Below are positions 21,001-33,000 of a stretch of DNA of 64,000 nt, piece by piece. This DNA is from Rhynchopus sp. YZ270_cl-10 (Eukaryota > Euglenozoa > Diplonemea > Diplonemida > Diplonemidae), in NCBI GenBank assembly GCA_964035575.1, contig OZ037839.1:1191220-1255219 (forward strand), written 5' to 3'. A model generated the notes under the pieces. The model did no database searches, was not told the DNA's origin, and saw only the letters and a program-made list of their open reading frames with translations. Position 1 is the first letter of the stretch. Each line of letters opens with the position of its first letter. Both the position numbers and the translations under genes were made by a program.

Positions 21001-24000
21001 GAACGCGTTTCGATGAAAGCGGCGCGTTTTCCTCAAAAGAACGCGTTTCGATGAAAGCGGCGCGTTTTCCTCAAAAGAACGCGTTTCGATGAAAGCGGCG
21101 CGTTTTTCTCAAAAGAACGCGTTTCGATGAAAGCGGCGCGTTTTCCTCAAAAGAACGCGTTTCGGTGAAAGCGGCGCGTTTTTCTCAAAAGAACGCGTTT
21201 CGGTGAAAGCGTCGCGTTTTCCTCAAAAGAACGCGTTTCGATGAAAGCGGCGCGTTTTCCTCAAAAGAACGCGTTTCGGTGAAAGCGGCGCGTTTTTCTC
21301 AAAAGAACGCGTTTCGGTGAAAGCGTCGCGTTTTCCTCAAAAGAACGCGTTTCGATGAAAGCGGCGCGTTTTTCTCAAAAGAACGCGTTTCGGTGAAAGC
21401 GGCGCGTTTTTCTCAAAAGAACGCGTTTCGATGAAAGCGGCGCGTTTTTCTCAAAAGAACGCGTTTCGGTGAAAGCGGCGCGTTTTTCTCAAAAGAACGC
21501 GTTTCGATGAAAGCGGCGCGTTTCCTCAAAAGAACGCGTTTCGATGAAAGCGGCGCGTTTTTCTCAAAAGAACGCGTTTCGGTGAAAGCGGCGCGTTTTT
21601 CTCAAAAGAACGCGTTTCGATGAAAGCGGCGCGTTTTTCTCAAAAGAACGCGTTTCGATGAAAGCGGCGCGTTTTTCTCAAAAGAACGCGTTTCGGTGAA
21701 AGCGGAGGGTTTTCCTCAAAAGAACGCGTTTCGCTGAAAGCGGCGCGTTTCCTCAAAAGAACGCGTTTCGATGAAAGCGGCGCGTTTTTCTCAAAAGAAC
21801 GCGTTTCGGTGAAAGCGGCGCGTTTTTCTCAAAAGAACGCGTTTCGATGAAAGCGGCGCGTTTTTCTCAAAAGAACGCGTTTCGATGAAAGCGGCGCGTT
21901 TTCCTCAAAAGAACGCGTTTCGATGAAAGCGGCGCGTTTTGCTCAAAAGAACGCGTTTCGGTGAAAGCGGCGCGTTTTTCTCAAAAGAACGCGTTTCGGT
22001 GAAAGCGGCGCGTTTTTCTCAAAAGAACGCGTTTCGATGAAAGCGGCGCGTTTTTCTCAAAAGAACGCGTTTCGATGAAAGCGGCGCGTTTTGCTCAAAA
22101 GAACGCGTTTCGGTGAAAGCGGCGCGTTTTTCTCAAAAGAACGCGTTTCGATGAAAGCGGCGCGTTTTTCTCAAAAGAACGCGTTTCGGTGAAAGCGGAG
22201 GGTTTTCCTCAAAAGAACGCGTTTCGCTGAAAGCGGCGCGTTTCCTCAAAAGAACGCGTTTCGATGAAAGCGGCGCGTTTTTCTCAAAAGAACGCGTTTC
22301 GGTGAAAGCGGCGCGTTTTTCTCAAAAGAACGCGTTTCGATGAAAGCGGCGCGTTTTTCTCAAAAGAACGCGTTTCGATGAAAGCGGCGCGTTTTCCTCA
22401 AAAGAACGCGTTTCGATGAAAGCGGCGCGTTTTGCTCAAAAGAACGCGTTTCGGTGAAAGCGGCGCGTTTTTCTCAAAAGAACGCGTTTCGGTGAAAGCG
22501 TCGCGTTTTTCTCAAAAGAACGCGTTTCGATGAAAGCGGCGCGTTTTTCTCAAAAGAACGCGTTTCGATGAAAGCGGCGCGTTTTCCTCAAAAGAACGCG
22601 TTTCGATGAAAGCGGCGCGTTTTCCTCAAAAGAACGCGTTTCGGTGAAAGCGGCGCGTTTTTCTCAAAAGAACGCGTTTCGATGAAAGCGGCGCGTTTCC
22701 TCAAAAGAACGCGTTTCGATGAAAGCGGCGCGTTTCCTCAAAAGAACGCGTTTCGATGAAAGCGGCGCGTTTTTCTCAAAAGAACGCGTTTCGATGAAAG
22801 CGGCGCGTTTTCCTCAAAAGAACGCGTTTCGGTGAAAGCGTCGCGTTTTCCTCAAAAGAACGCGTTTCGATGAAAGCGTCGCGTTTTCCTCAAAAGAACG
22901 CGTTTCGATGAAAGCGGCGCGTTTTTCTCAAAAGAACGCGTTTCGGTGAAAGCGGCGCGTTTTCCTCAAAAGAACGCGTTTCGGTGAAAGCGTCGCGTTT
23001 TCCTCAAAAGAACGCGTTTCGATGAAAGCGTCGCGTTTTCCTCAAAAGAACGCGTTTCGATGAAAGCGGCGCGTTTTTCTCAAAAGAATGCGTTTCGGTG
23101 AAAGCGGCGCGTTTTTCTCAAAAGAACGCGTTTCGGTGAAAGCGTCGCGTTTTCCTCAAAAGAACGCGTTTCGATGAAAGCGGCGCGTTTTTCTCAAAAG
23201 AACGCGTTTCGGTGAAAGCGGCGCGTTTTCCTCAAAAGAACGCGTTTCGATGAAAGCGTCGCGTTTTCCTCAAAAGAACGCGTTTCGGTGAAAGCGGCGC
23301 GTTTTTCTCAAAAGAACGCGTTTCGATGAAAGCGGCGCGTTTTTCTCAAAAGAACGCGTTTCGATGAAAGCGGCGCGTTTTCCTCAAAAGAACGCGTTTC
23401 GATGAAAGCGGCGCGTTTTTCTCAAAAGAACGCGTTTCGATGAAAGCGGCGCGTTTTCCTCAAAAGAACGCGTTTCGATGAAAGCGGCGCGTATTTCTCA
23501 AAAGAACGCGTTTCGATGAAAGCGGCGCGTTTTTCTCAAAAGAACGCGTTTCGGTGAAAGCGGCGCGTTTTTCTCAAAAGAACGCGTTTCGATGAAAGCG
23601 GCGCGTTTTTCTCAAAAGAACGCGTTTCGGTGAAAGCGGCGCGTTTTCCTCAAAAGAACGCGTTTCGATGAAAGCGTCGCGTTTTTCTCAAAAGAACGCG
23701 TTTAGATGAAAGCGGCGCGTTTTCCTCAAAAGAACGCGTTTAGGTGAAAGCGTCGCGTTTTCCTCAAAAGAACGCGTTTCGGTGAAAGCGGCGTGTTTTC
23801 CTCAAAAGAACGCGTTTCGATGAAAGCGGCGCGTTTTCCTCAAAAGAACGCGTTTCGGTGAAAGCGGCGCGTTTTTCTCAAAAGAACGCGTTTCGGTGAA
23901 AGCGGCGCGTTTTCCTCAAAAGAACGCGTTTCGATGAAAGCGGCGCGTTTTTCTCAAAAGAACGCGTTTCGATGAAAGCGGCGCGTTTTCCTCAAAAGAA

Positions 24001-27000
24001 CGCGTTTCGATGAAAGCGGCGCGTTTTCCTCAAAAGAACGCGTTTCGGTGAAAGCGGCGCGTTTTCCTCAAAAGAACGCGTTTCGATGAAAGCGGCGCGT
24101 TTTTCTCAAAAGAACGCGTTTCGATGAAAGCGGCGCGTTTTCCTCAAAAGAACGCGTTTCGATGAAAGCGGCGCGTTTTCCTCAAAAGAACGCGTTTCGA
24201 TGAAAGCGGCGCGTTTTTCTCAAAAGAACGCGTTTCGGTGAAAGCGGCGCGTTTTCCTCAAAAGAACGCGTTTCGGTGAAAGCGGCGCGTTTTCCTCAAA
24301 AGAACGCGTTTCGATGAAAGCGGCGCGTTTTCCTCAAAAGAACGCGTTTCGGTGAAAGCGGCGCGTTTTCCTCAAAAGAACGCGTTTCGGTGAAAGCGGC
24401 GCGTTTTCCTCAAAAGAACGCGTTTCGGTGAAAGCGTCGCGTTTTTCTCAAAAGAACGCGTTTCGATGAAAGCGGCACGTTTTTCTCAAAAGAACGCGTT
24501 TCGATGAAAGCGGCGCGTTTTCCTCAAAAGAACGCGTTTCGATGAAAGCGGCGCGTTTTGCTCAAAAGAACGCGTTTCGGTGAAAGCGGCGCGTTTTTCT
24601 CAAAAGAACGCGTTTCGATGAAAGCGGCGCGTTTTCCTCAAAAGAACGCGTTTCGGTGAAAGCGGCGCGTTTTTCTCAAAAGAACGCGTTTCGATGAAAG
24701 CGTCGCGTTTTCCTCAAAAGAACGCGTTTCGATGAAAGCGGCGCGTTTTTCTCAAAAGAACGCGTTTCGATGAAAGCGGCGCGTTTTCCTCAAAAGAACG
24801 CGTTTCGATGAAAGCGGCGCGTTTTTCTCAAAAGAACGCGTTTCGATGAAAGCGGCGCGTTTTCCTCAAAAGAACGCGTTTCGGTGAAAGCGTCGCGTTT
24901 TTCTCAAAAGAACGCGTTTCGATGAAAGCGGCGCGTTTTTCTCAAAAGAACGCGTTTCGATGAAAGCGGCGCGTTTTCCTCAAAAGAACGCGTTTCGATG
25001 AAAGCGGCGCGTTTTTCTCAAAAGAACGCGTTTCGATGAAAGCGGCGCGTTTTCCTCAAAAGAACGCGTTTCGGTGAAAGCGTCGCGTTTTTCTCAAAAG
25101 AACGCGTTTCGGTGAAAGCGGCGCGTTTTTCTCAAAAGAACGCGTTTCGGTGAAAGCGGCGTGTTTTCCTCAAAAGAACGCGTTTCGGTGAAAGCGGCGC
25201 GTTTTCCTCAAAAGAACGCGTTTCGATGAAAGCGTCGCGTTTTTCTCAAAAGAACGCGTTTCGATGAAAGCGGCGCGTTTTCCTCAAAAGAACGCGTTTC
25301 GATGAAAGCGTCGCGTTTTTCTCAAAAGAACGCGTTTCGATGAAAGCGGCGCGTTTTCCTCAAAAGAACGCGTTTCGATGAAAGCGGCGCGTTTTCCTCA
25401 AAAGAACGCGTTTCGATGAAAGCGGCGCGTTTTCCTCAAAAGAACGCGTTTCGATGAAAGCGGCGCGTTTTCCTCAAAAGAACGCGTTTCGATGAAAGCG
25501 GCGCGTTTTCCTCAAAAGAACGCGTTTCGATGAAAGCGTCGCGTTTTTCTCAAAAGAACGCGTTTCGATGAAAGCGGCGCGTTTTCCTCAAAAGAACGCG
25601 TTTCGATGAAAGCGGCGCGTTTTCCTCAAAAGAACGCGTTTCGATGAAAGCGGCGCGTTTTCCTCAAAAGAACGCGTTTCGGTGAAAGCGGCGCGTTTTT
25701 CTCAAAAGAACGCGTTTCGGTGAAAGCGGCGCGTTTTTCTCAAAAGAACGCGTTTCGATGAAAGCGGCGCGTTTTCCTCAAAAGAACGCGTTTCGATGAA
25801 AGCGGCGCGTTTTCCTCAAAAGAACGCGTTTCGATGAAAGCGGCGCGTTTTTCTCAAAAGAACGCGTTTCGATGAAAGCGGCGCGTTTTTCTCAAAAGAA
25901 CGCGTTTCGATGAAAGCGGCGCGTTTTTCTCAAAAGAACGCGTTTCGATGAAAGCGGCGCGTTTTCCTCAAAAGAACGCGTTTCGATGAAAGCGGCGCGT
26001 TTTGCTCAAAAGAACGCGTTTCGGTGAAAGCGGCGCGTTTTTCTCAAAAGAACGCGTTTCGGTGAAAGCGTCGCGTTTTCCTCAAAAGAACGCGTTTCGA
26101 TGAAAGCGGCGCGTTTTTCTCAAAAGAACGCGTTTCGATGAAAGCGGCGCGTTTTTCTCAAAAGAACGCGTTTCGGTGAAAGCGGCGCGTTTTCCTCAAA
26201 AGAACGCGTTTCGGTGAAAGCGGCGCGTTTTTCTCAAAAGAACGCGTTTCGATGAAAGCGGCGCGTTTTCCTCAAAAGAACGCGTTTCGGTGAAAGCGGC
26301 GCGTTTTTCTCAAAAGAACGCGTTTCGATGAAAGCGGCGCGTTTTTCTCAAAAGAACGCGTTTCGATGAAAGCGGCGCGTTTTTCTCAAAAGAACGCGTT
26401 TCGGTGAAAGCGTCGCGTTTTTCTCAAAAGAACGCGTTTCGATGAAAGCGGCGCGTTTTTCTCAAAAGAACGCGTTTCGATGAAAGCGGCGCGTTTTTCT
26501 CAAAAGAACGCGTTTCGGTGAAAGCGGCGCGTTTTCCTCAAAAGAACGCGTTTCGGTGAAAGCGGCGCGTTTTCCTCAAAAGAACGCGTTTCGGTGAAAG
26601 CGGCGCGTTTTTCTCAAAAGAACGCGTTTCGATGAAAGCGGCGCGTTTTTCTCAAAAGAACGCGTTTCGATGAAAGCGGCGCGTTTTTCTCAAAAGAACG
26701 CGTTTCGGTGAAAGCGGCGCGTTTTCCTCAAAAGAACGCGTTTCGATGAAAGCGTCGCGTTTTCCTCAAAAGAACGCGTTTCGATGAAAGCGGCGCGTTT
26801 TTCTCAAAAGAACGCGTTTCGATGAAAGCGGCGCGTTTTCCTCAAAAGAACGCGTTTCGATGAAAGCGGCGCGTTTTTCTCAAAAGAACGCGTTTCGATG
26901 AAAGCGGCGCGTTTTCCTCAAAAGAACGCGTTTCGGTGAAAGCGTCGCGTTTTTCTCAAAAGAACGCGTTTCGATGAAAGCGGCGCGTTTTTCTCAAAAG

Positions 27001-30000
27001 AACGCGTTTCGATGAAAGCGTCGCGTTTTCCTCAAAAGAACGCGTTTCGATGAAAGCGGCGCGTTTTTCTCAAAAGAACGCGTTTCGATGAAAGCGGCGC
27101 GTTTTCCTCAAAAGAACGCGTTTCGATGAAAGCGGCGCGTTTTTCTCAAAAGAACGCGTTTCGATGAAAGCGGCGCGTTTTCCTCAAAAGAACGCGTTTC
27201 GGTGAAAGCGTCGCGTTTTTCTCAAAAGAACGCGTTTCGGTGAAAGCGGCGCGTTTTTCTCAAAAGAACGCGTTTCGGTGAAAGCGGCGTGTTTTCCTCA
27301 AAAGAACGCGTTTCGGTGAAAGCGGCGCGTTTTCCTCAAAAGAACGCGTTTCGATGAAAGCGTCGCGTTTTTCTCAAAAGAACGCGTTTCGATGAAAGCG
27401 GCGCGTTTTCCTCAAAAGAACGCGTTTCGATGAAAGCGTCGCGTTTTTCTCAAAAGAACGCGTTTCGATGAAAGCGGCGCGTTTTCCTCAAAAGAACGCG
27501 TTTCGATGAAAGCGGCGCGTTTTCCTCAAAAGAACGCGTTTCGATGAAAGCGGCGCGTTTTCCTCAAAAGAACGCGTTTCGATGAAAGCGGCGCGTTTTC
27601 CTCAAAAGAACGCGTTTCGATGAAAGCGGCGCGTTTTCCTCAAAAGAACGCGTTTCGATGAAAGCGTCGCGTTTTTCTCAAAAGAACGCGTTTCGATGAA
27701 AGCGGCGCGTTTTCCTCAAAAGAACGCGTTTCGATGAAAGCGGCGCGTTTTCCTCAAAAGAACGCGTTTCGATGAAAGCGGCGCGTTTTCCTCAAAAGAA
27801 CGCGTTTCGGTGAAAGCGGCGCGTTTTTCTCAAAAGAACGCGTTTCGATGAAAGCGGCGCGTTTTCCTCAAAAGAACGCGTTTCGATGAAAGCGGCGCGT
27901 TTTCCTCAAAAGAACGCGTTTCGATGAAAGCGGCGCGTTTTTCTCAAAAGAACGCGTTTCGATGAAAGCGGCGCGTTTTTCTCAAAAGAACGCGTTTCGA
28001 TGAAAGCGGCGCGTTTTTCTCAAAAGAACGCGTTTCGATGAAAGCGGCGCGTTTTCCTCAAAAGAACGCGTTTCGATGAAAGCGGCGCGTTTTGCTCAAA
28101 AGAACGCGTTTCGGTGAAAGCGGCGCGTTTTTCTCAAAAGAACGCGTTTCGGTGAAAGCGTCGCGTTTTCCTCAAAAGAACGCGTTTCGATGAAAGCGGC
28201 GCGTTTTTCTCAAAAGAACGCGTTTCGATGAAAGCGGCGCGTTTTTCTCAAAAGAACGCGTTTCGGTGAAAGCGGCGCGTTTTCCTCAAAAGAACGCGTT
28301 TCGGTGAAAGCGGCGCGTTTTTCTCAAAAGAACGCGTTTCGATGAAAGCGGCGCGTTTTCCTCAAAAGAACGCGTTTCGGTGAAAGCGGCGCGTTTTTCT
28401 CAAAAGAACGCGTTTCGATGAAAGCGGCGCGTTTTTCTCAAAAGAACGCGTTTCGATGAAAGCGGCGCGTTTTTCTCAAAAGAACGCGTTTCGGTGAAAG
28501 CGTCGCGTTTTTCTCAAAAGAACGCGTTTCGATGAAAGCGGCGCGTTTTTCTCAAAAGAACGCGTTTCGATGAAAGCGGCGCGTTTTTCTCAAAAGAACG
28601 CGTTTCGGTGAAAGCGGCGCGTTTTCCTCAAAAGAACGCGTTTCGGTGAAAGCGGCGCGTTTTCCTCAAAAGAACGCGTTTCGGTGAAAGCGGCGCGTTT
28701 TTCTCAAAAGAACGCGTTTCGATGAAAGCGGCGCGTTTTTCTCAAAAGAACGCGTTTCGGTGAAAGCGGCGCGTTTTTCTCAAAAGAACGCGTTTCGATG
28801 AAAGCGGCGCGTTTTTCTCAAAAGAACGCGTTTCGGTGAAAGCGGCGCGTTTTCCTCAAAAGAACGCGTTTCGATGAAAGCGTCGCGTTTTCCTCAAAAG
28901 AACGCGTTTCGATGAAAGCGGCGCGTTTTTCTCAAAAGAACGCGTTTCGATGAAAGCGGCGCGTTTTCCTCAAAAGAACGCGTTTCGGTGAAAGCGTCGC
29001 GTTTTTCTCAAAAGAACGCGTTTCGGTGAAAGCGGCGCGTTTTTCTCAAAAGAACGCGTTTCGGTGAAAGCGGCGTGTTTTCCTCAAAAGAACGCGTTTC
29101 GGTGAAAGCGGCGCGTTTTCCTCAAAAGAACGCGTTTCGATGAAAGCGTCGCGTTTTTCTCAAAAGAACGCGTTTCGATGAAAGCGGCGCGTTTTCCTCA
29201 AAAGAACGCGTTTCGATGAAAGCGGCGCGTTTTCCTCAAAAGAACGCGTTTCGATGAAAGCGGCGCGTTTTGCTCAAAAGAACGCGTTTCGATGAAAGCG
29301 GCGCGTTTTCCTCAAAAGAACGCGTTTCGGTGAAAGCGGCGCGTTTTTCTCAAAAGAACGCGTTTCGATGAAAGCGGCGCGTTTTTCTCAAAAGAACGCG
29401 TTTCGATGAAAGCGGCGCGTTTTTCTCAAAAGAACGCGTTTCGGTGAAAGCGTCGCGTTTTTCTCAAAAGAACGCGTTTCGATGAAAGCGGCGCGTTTTT
29501 CTCAAAAGAACGCGTTTCGATGAAAGCGGCGCGTTTTTCTCAAAAGAACGCGTTTCGGTGAAAGCGGCGCGTTTTCCTCAAAAGAACGCGTTTCGGTGAA
29601 AGCGGCGCGTTTTTCTCAAAAGAACGCGTTTCGATGAAAGCGGCGCGTTTTTCTCAAAAGAACGCGTTTCGGTGAAAGCGGCGCGTTTTTCTCAAAAGAA
29701 CGCGTTTCGATGAAAGCGGCGCGTTTTTCTCAAAAGAACGCGTTTCGGTGAAAGCGGCGCGTTTTCCTCAAAAGAACGCGTTTCGGTGAAAGCGGCGCGT
29801 TTTTCTCAAAAGAACGCGTTTCGATGAAAGCGGCGCGTTTTTCTCAAAAGAACGCGTTTCGGTGAAAGCGGCGCGTTTTCCTCAAAAGAACGCGTTTCGG
29901 TGAAAGCGGCGCGTTTTTCTCAAAAGAACGCGTTTCGATGAAAGCGGCGCGTTTTCCTCAAAAGAACGCGTTTCGGTGAAAGCGGCGCGTTTTTCTCAAA

Positions 30001-33000
30001 AGAACGCGTTTCGATGAAAGCGTCGCGTTTTCCTCAAAAGAACGCGTTTCGATGAAAGCGGCGCGTTTTTCTCAAAAGAACGCGTTTCGGTGAAAGCGTC
30101 GCGTTTTCCTCAAAAGAACGCGTTTCGATGAAAGCGGCGCGTTTTTCTCAAAAGAACGCGTTTCGATGAAAGCGGCGCGTTTTTCTCAAAAGAACGCCTT
30201 TCGATGAAAGCGGCGCGTTTTCCTCAAAAGAACGCGTTTCGATGAAAGCGGCGCGTTTTTCTCAAAAGAACGCGTTTCGGTGAAAGCGGCGCGTTTTTCT
30301 CAAAAGAACGCGTTTCGATGAAAGCGGCGCGTTTTCCTCAAAAGAACGCGTTTCGATGAAAGCGGCGCGTTTTCCTCAAAAGAACGCGTTTCGATGAAAG
30401 CGGCGCGTTTTTCTCAAAAGAACGCGTTTCGGTGAAAGCGGCGCGTTTTCCTCAAAAGAACGCGTTTCGGTGAAAGCGGCGCGTTTTCCTCAAAAGAACG
30501 CGTTTCGGTGAAAGCGGCGCGTTTTCCTCAAAAGAACGCGTTTCGATGAAAGCGGCGCGTTTCCTCAAAAGAACGCGTTTCGATGAAAGCGGCGCGTTTT
30601 CCTCAAAAGAACGCGTTTCGGTGAAAGCGCGTTTTTCTCAAAAGAACGTGTTTCGATGAAAGCGGCGCGTTTTCCTCAAAAGAACGTGTTTCGATGAAAG
30701 CGGCGCGCTTTTCTCAAAAGAACGCGTTTCGATGAAAGCGGCGCGTTTTCCTCAAAAGAACGCGTTTCGATGAAAGCGGCGCGTTTTTCTCAAAAGAACG
30801 CGTTTCGATGAAAGCGGCGCGTTTTTCTCAAAAGAACGCGTTTCGATGAAAGCGGCGCGTTTTCCTCAAAAGAACGCGTTTCGATGAAAGCGGCGCGTTT
30901 TTCTCAAAAGAACGCGTTTCGATGAAAGCGGCGCGTTTTTCTCAAAAGAACGCGTTTCGATGAAAGCGGCGCGTTTTTCTCAAAAGAACGCGTTTCGATG
31001 AAAGCGGCGCGTTTCCTCAAAAGAACGCGTTTCGATGAAAGCGGCGCGTTTTCCTCAAAAGAACGCGTTTCGGTGAAAGCGTCGCGTTTTCCTCAAAAGA
31101 ACGCGTTTCGATGAAAGCGTCGCGTTTTCCTCAAAAGAACGCGTTTCGGTGAAAGCGGCGCGTTTTTCTCAAAAGAATCCGTTTCGGTGAAAGCGGCGCG
31201 TTTTCCTCAAAAGAACGCGTTTCGGTGAAAGCGTCGCGTTTTCCTCAAAAGAACGCGTTTCGATGAAAGCGTCGCGTTTTCCTCAAAAGAACGCGTTTCG
31301 ATGAAAGCGGCGCGTTTTTCTCAAAAGAACGCGTTTCGGTGAAAGCGGCGCGTTTTTCTCAAAAGAACGCGTTTCGGTGAAAGCGGCGCGTTTTTCTCAA
31401 AAGAACGCGTTTCGGTGAAAGCGGAGGGTTTTCCTCAGAAGAACGCGTTTCGCTGAAAGCGGCGCGTTTCCTCAAAAGAACGCGTTTCGATGAAAGCGGC
31501 GCGTTATTCTCAAAAGAACGCGTTTCGGTGAAAGCGGCGCGTTTTTCTCAAAAGAACGCGTTTCGATGAAAGCGTCGCGTTTTCCTCAAAAGAACGCGTT
31601 TCGATGAAAGCGGCGCGTTTTTCTCAAAAGAACGCGTTTCGGTGAAAGCGTCGCGTTTTTCTCAAAAGAACGCGTTTCGATGAAAGCGGCGCGTTTTTCT
31701 CAAAAGAACGCGTTTCGATGAAAGCGGCGCGTTTTTCTCAAAAGAACGCGTTTCGATGAAAGCGGCGCGTTTTTCTCAAAAGAACGCGTTTCGATGAAAG
31801 CGGCGCGTTTTCCTCAAAAGAACGCGTTTCGGTGAAAGCGGCGCGTTTTTCTCAAAAGAACGCGTTTCGATGAAAGCGGCGCGTTTTTCTCAAAAGAACG
31901 CGTTTCGATGAAAGCGGCGCGTTTTTCTCAAAAGAACGCGTTTCGGTGAAAGCGGCGCGTTTTTCTCAAAAGAACGCGTTTCGATGAAAGCGGCGCGTTT
32001 TTCTCAAAAGAACGCGTTTCGGTGAAAGCGGCGCGTTTTCCTCAAAAGAACGCGTTTCGATGAAAGCGTCGCGTTTTCCTCAAAAGAACGCGTTTCGATG
32101 AAAGCGGCGCGTTTTTCTCAAAAGAACGCGTTTCGATGAAAGCGGCGCGTTTTCCTCAAAAGAACGCGTTTCGGTGAAAGCGTCGCGTTTTTCTCAAAAG
32201 AACGCGTTTCGGTGAAAGCGGCGCGTTTTTCTCAAAAGAACGCGTTTCGGTGAAAGCGGCGTGTTTTCCTCAAAAGAACGCGTTTCGGTGAAAGCGGCGC
32301 GTTTTCCTCAAAAGAACGCGTTTCGATGAAAGCGGCGCGTTTTCCTCAAAAGAACGCGTTTCGATGAAAGCGGCGCGTTTTCCTCAAAAGAACGCGTTTC
32401 GATGAAAGCGGCGCGTTTTGCTCAAAAGAACGCGTTTCGATGAAAGCGGCGCGTTTTCCTCAAAAGAACGCGTTTCGGTGAAAGCGGCGCGTTTTTCTCA
32501 AAAGAACGCGTTTCGATGAAAGCGGCGCGTTTTTCTCAAAAGAACGCGTTTCGATGAAAGCGGCGCGTTTTTCTCAAAAGAACGCGTTTCGGTGAAAGCG
32601 TCGCGTTTTTCTCAAAAGAACGCGTTTCGATGAAAGCGGCGCGTTTTTCTCAAAAGAACGCGTTTCGATGAAAGCGGCGCGTTTTTCTCAAAAGAACGCG
32701 TTTCGGTGAAAGCGGCGCGTTTTCCTCAAAAGAACGCGTTTCGGTGAAAGCGGCGCGTTTTTCTCAAAAGAACGCGTTTCGATGAAAGCGGCGCGTTTTT
32801 CTCAAAAGAACGCGTTTCGGTGAAAGCGGCGCGTTTTTCTCAAAAGAACGCGTTTCGATGAAAGCGGCGCGTTTTTCTCAAAAGAACGCGTTTCGGTGAA
32901 AGCGGCGCGTTTTCCTCAAAAGAACGCGTTTCGGTGAAAGCGGCGCGTTTTTCTCAAAAGAACGCGTTTCGATGAAAGCGGCGCGTTTTTCTCAAAAGAA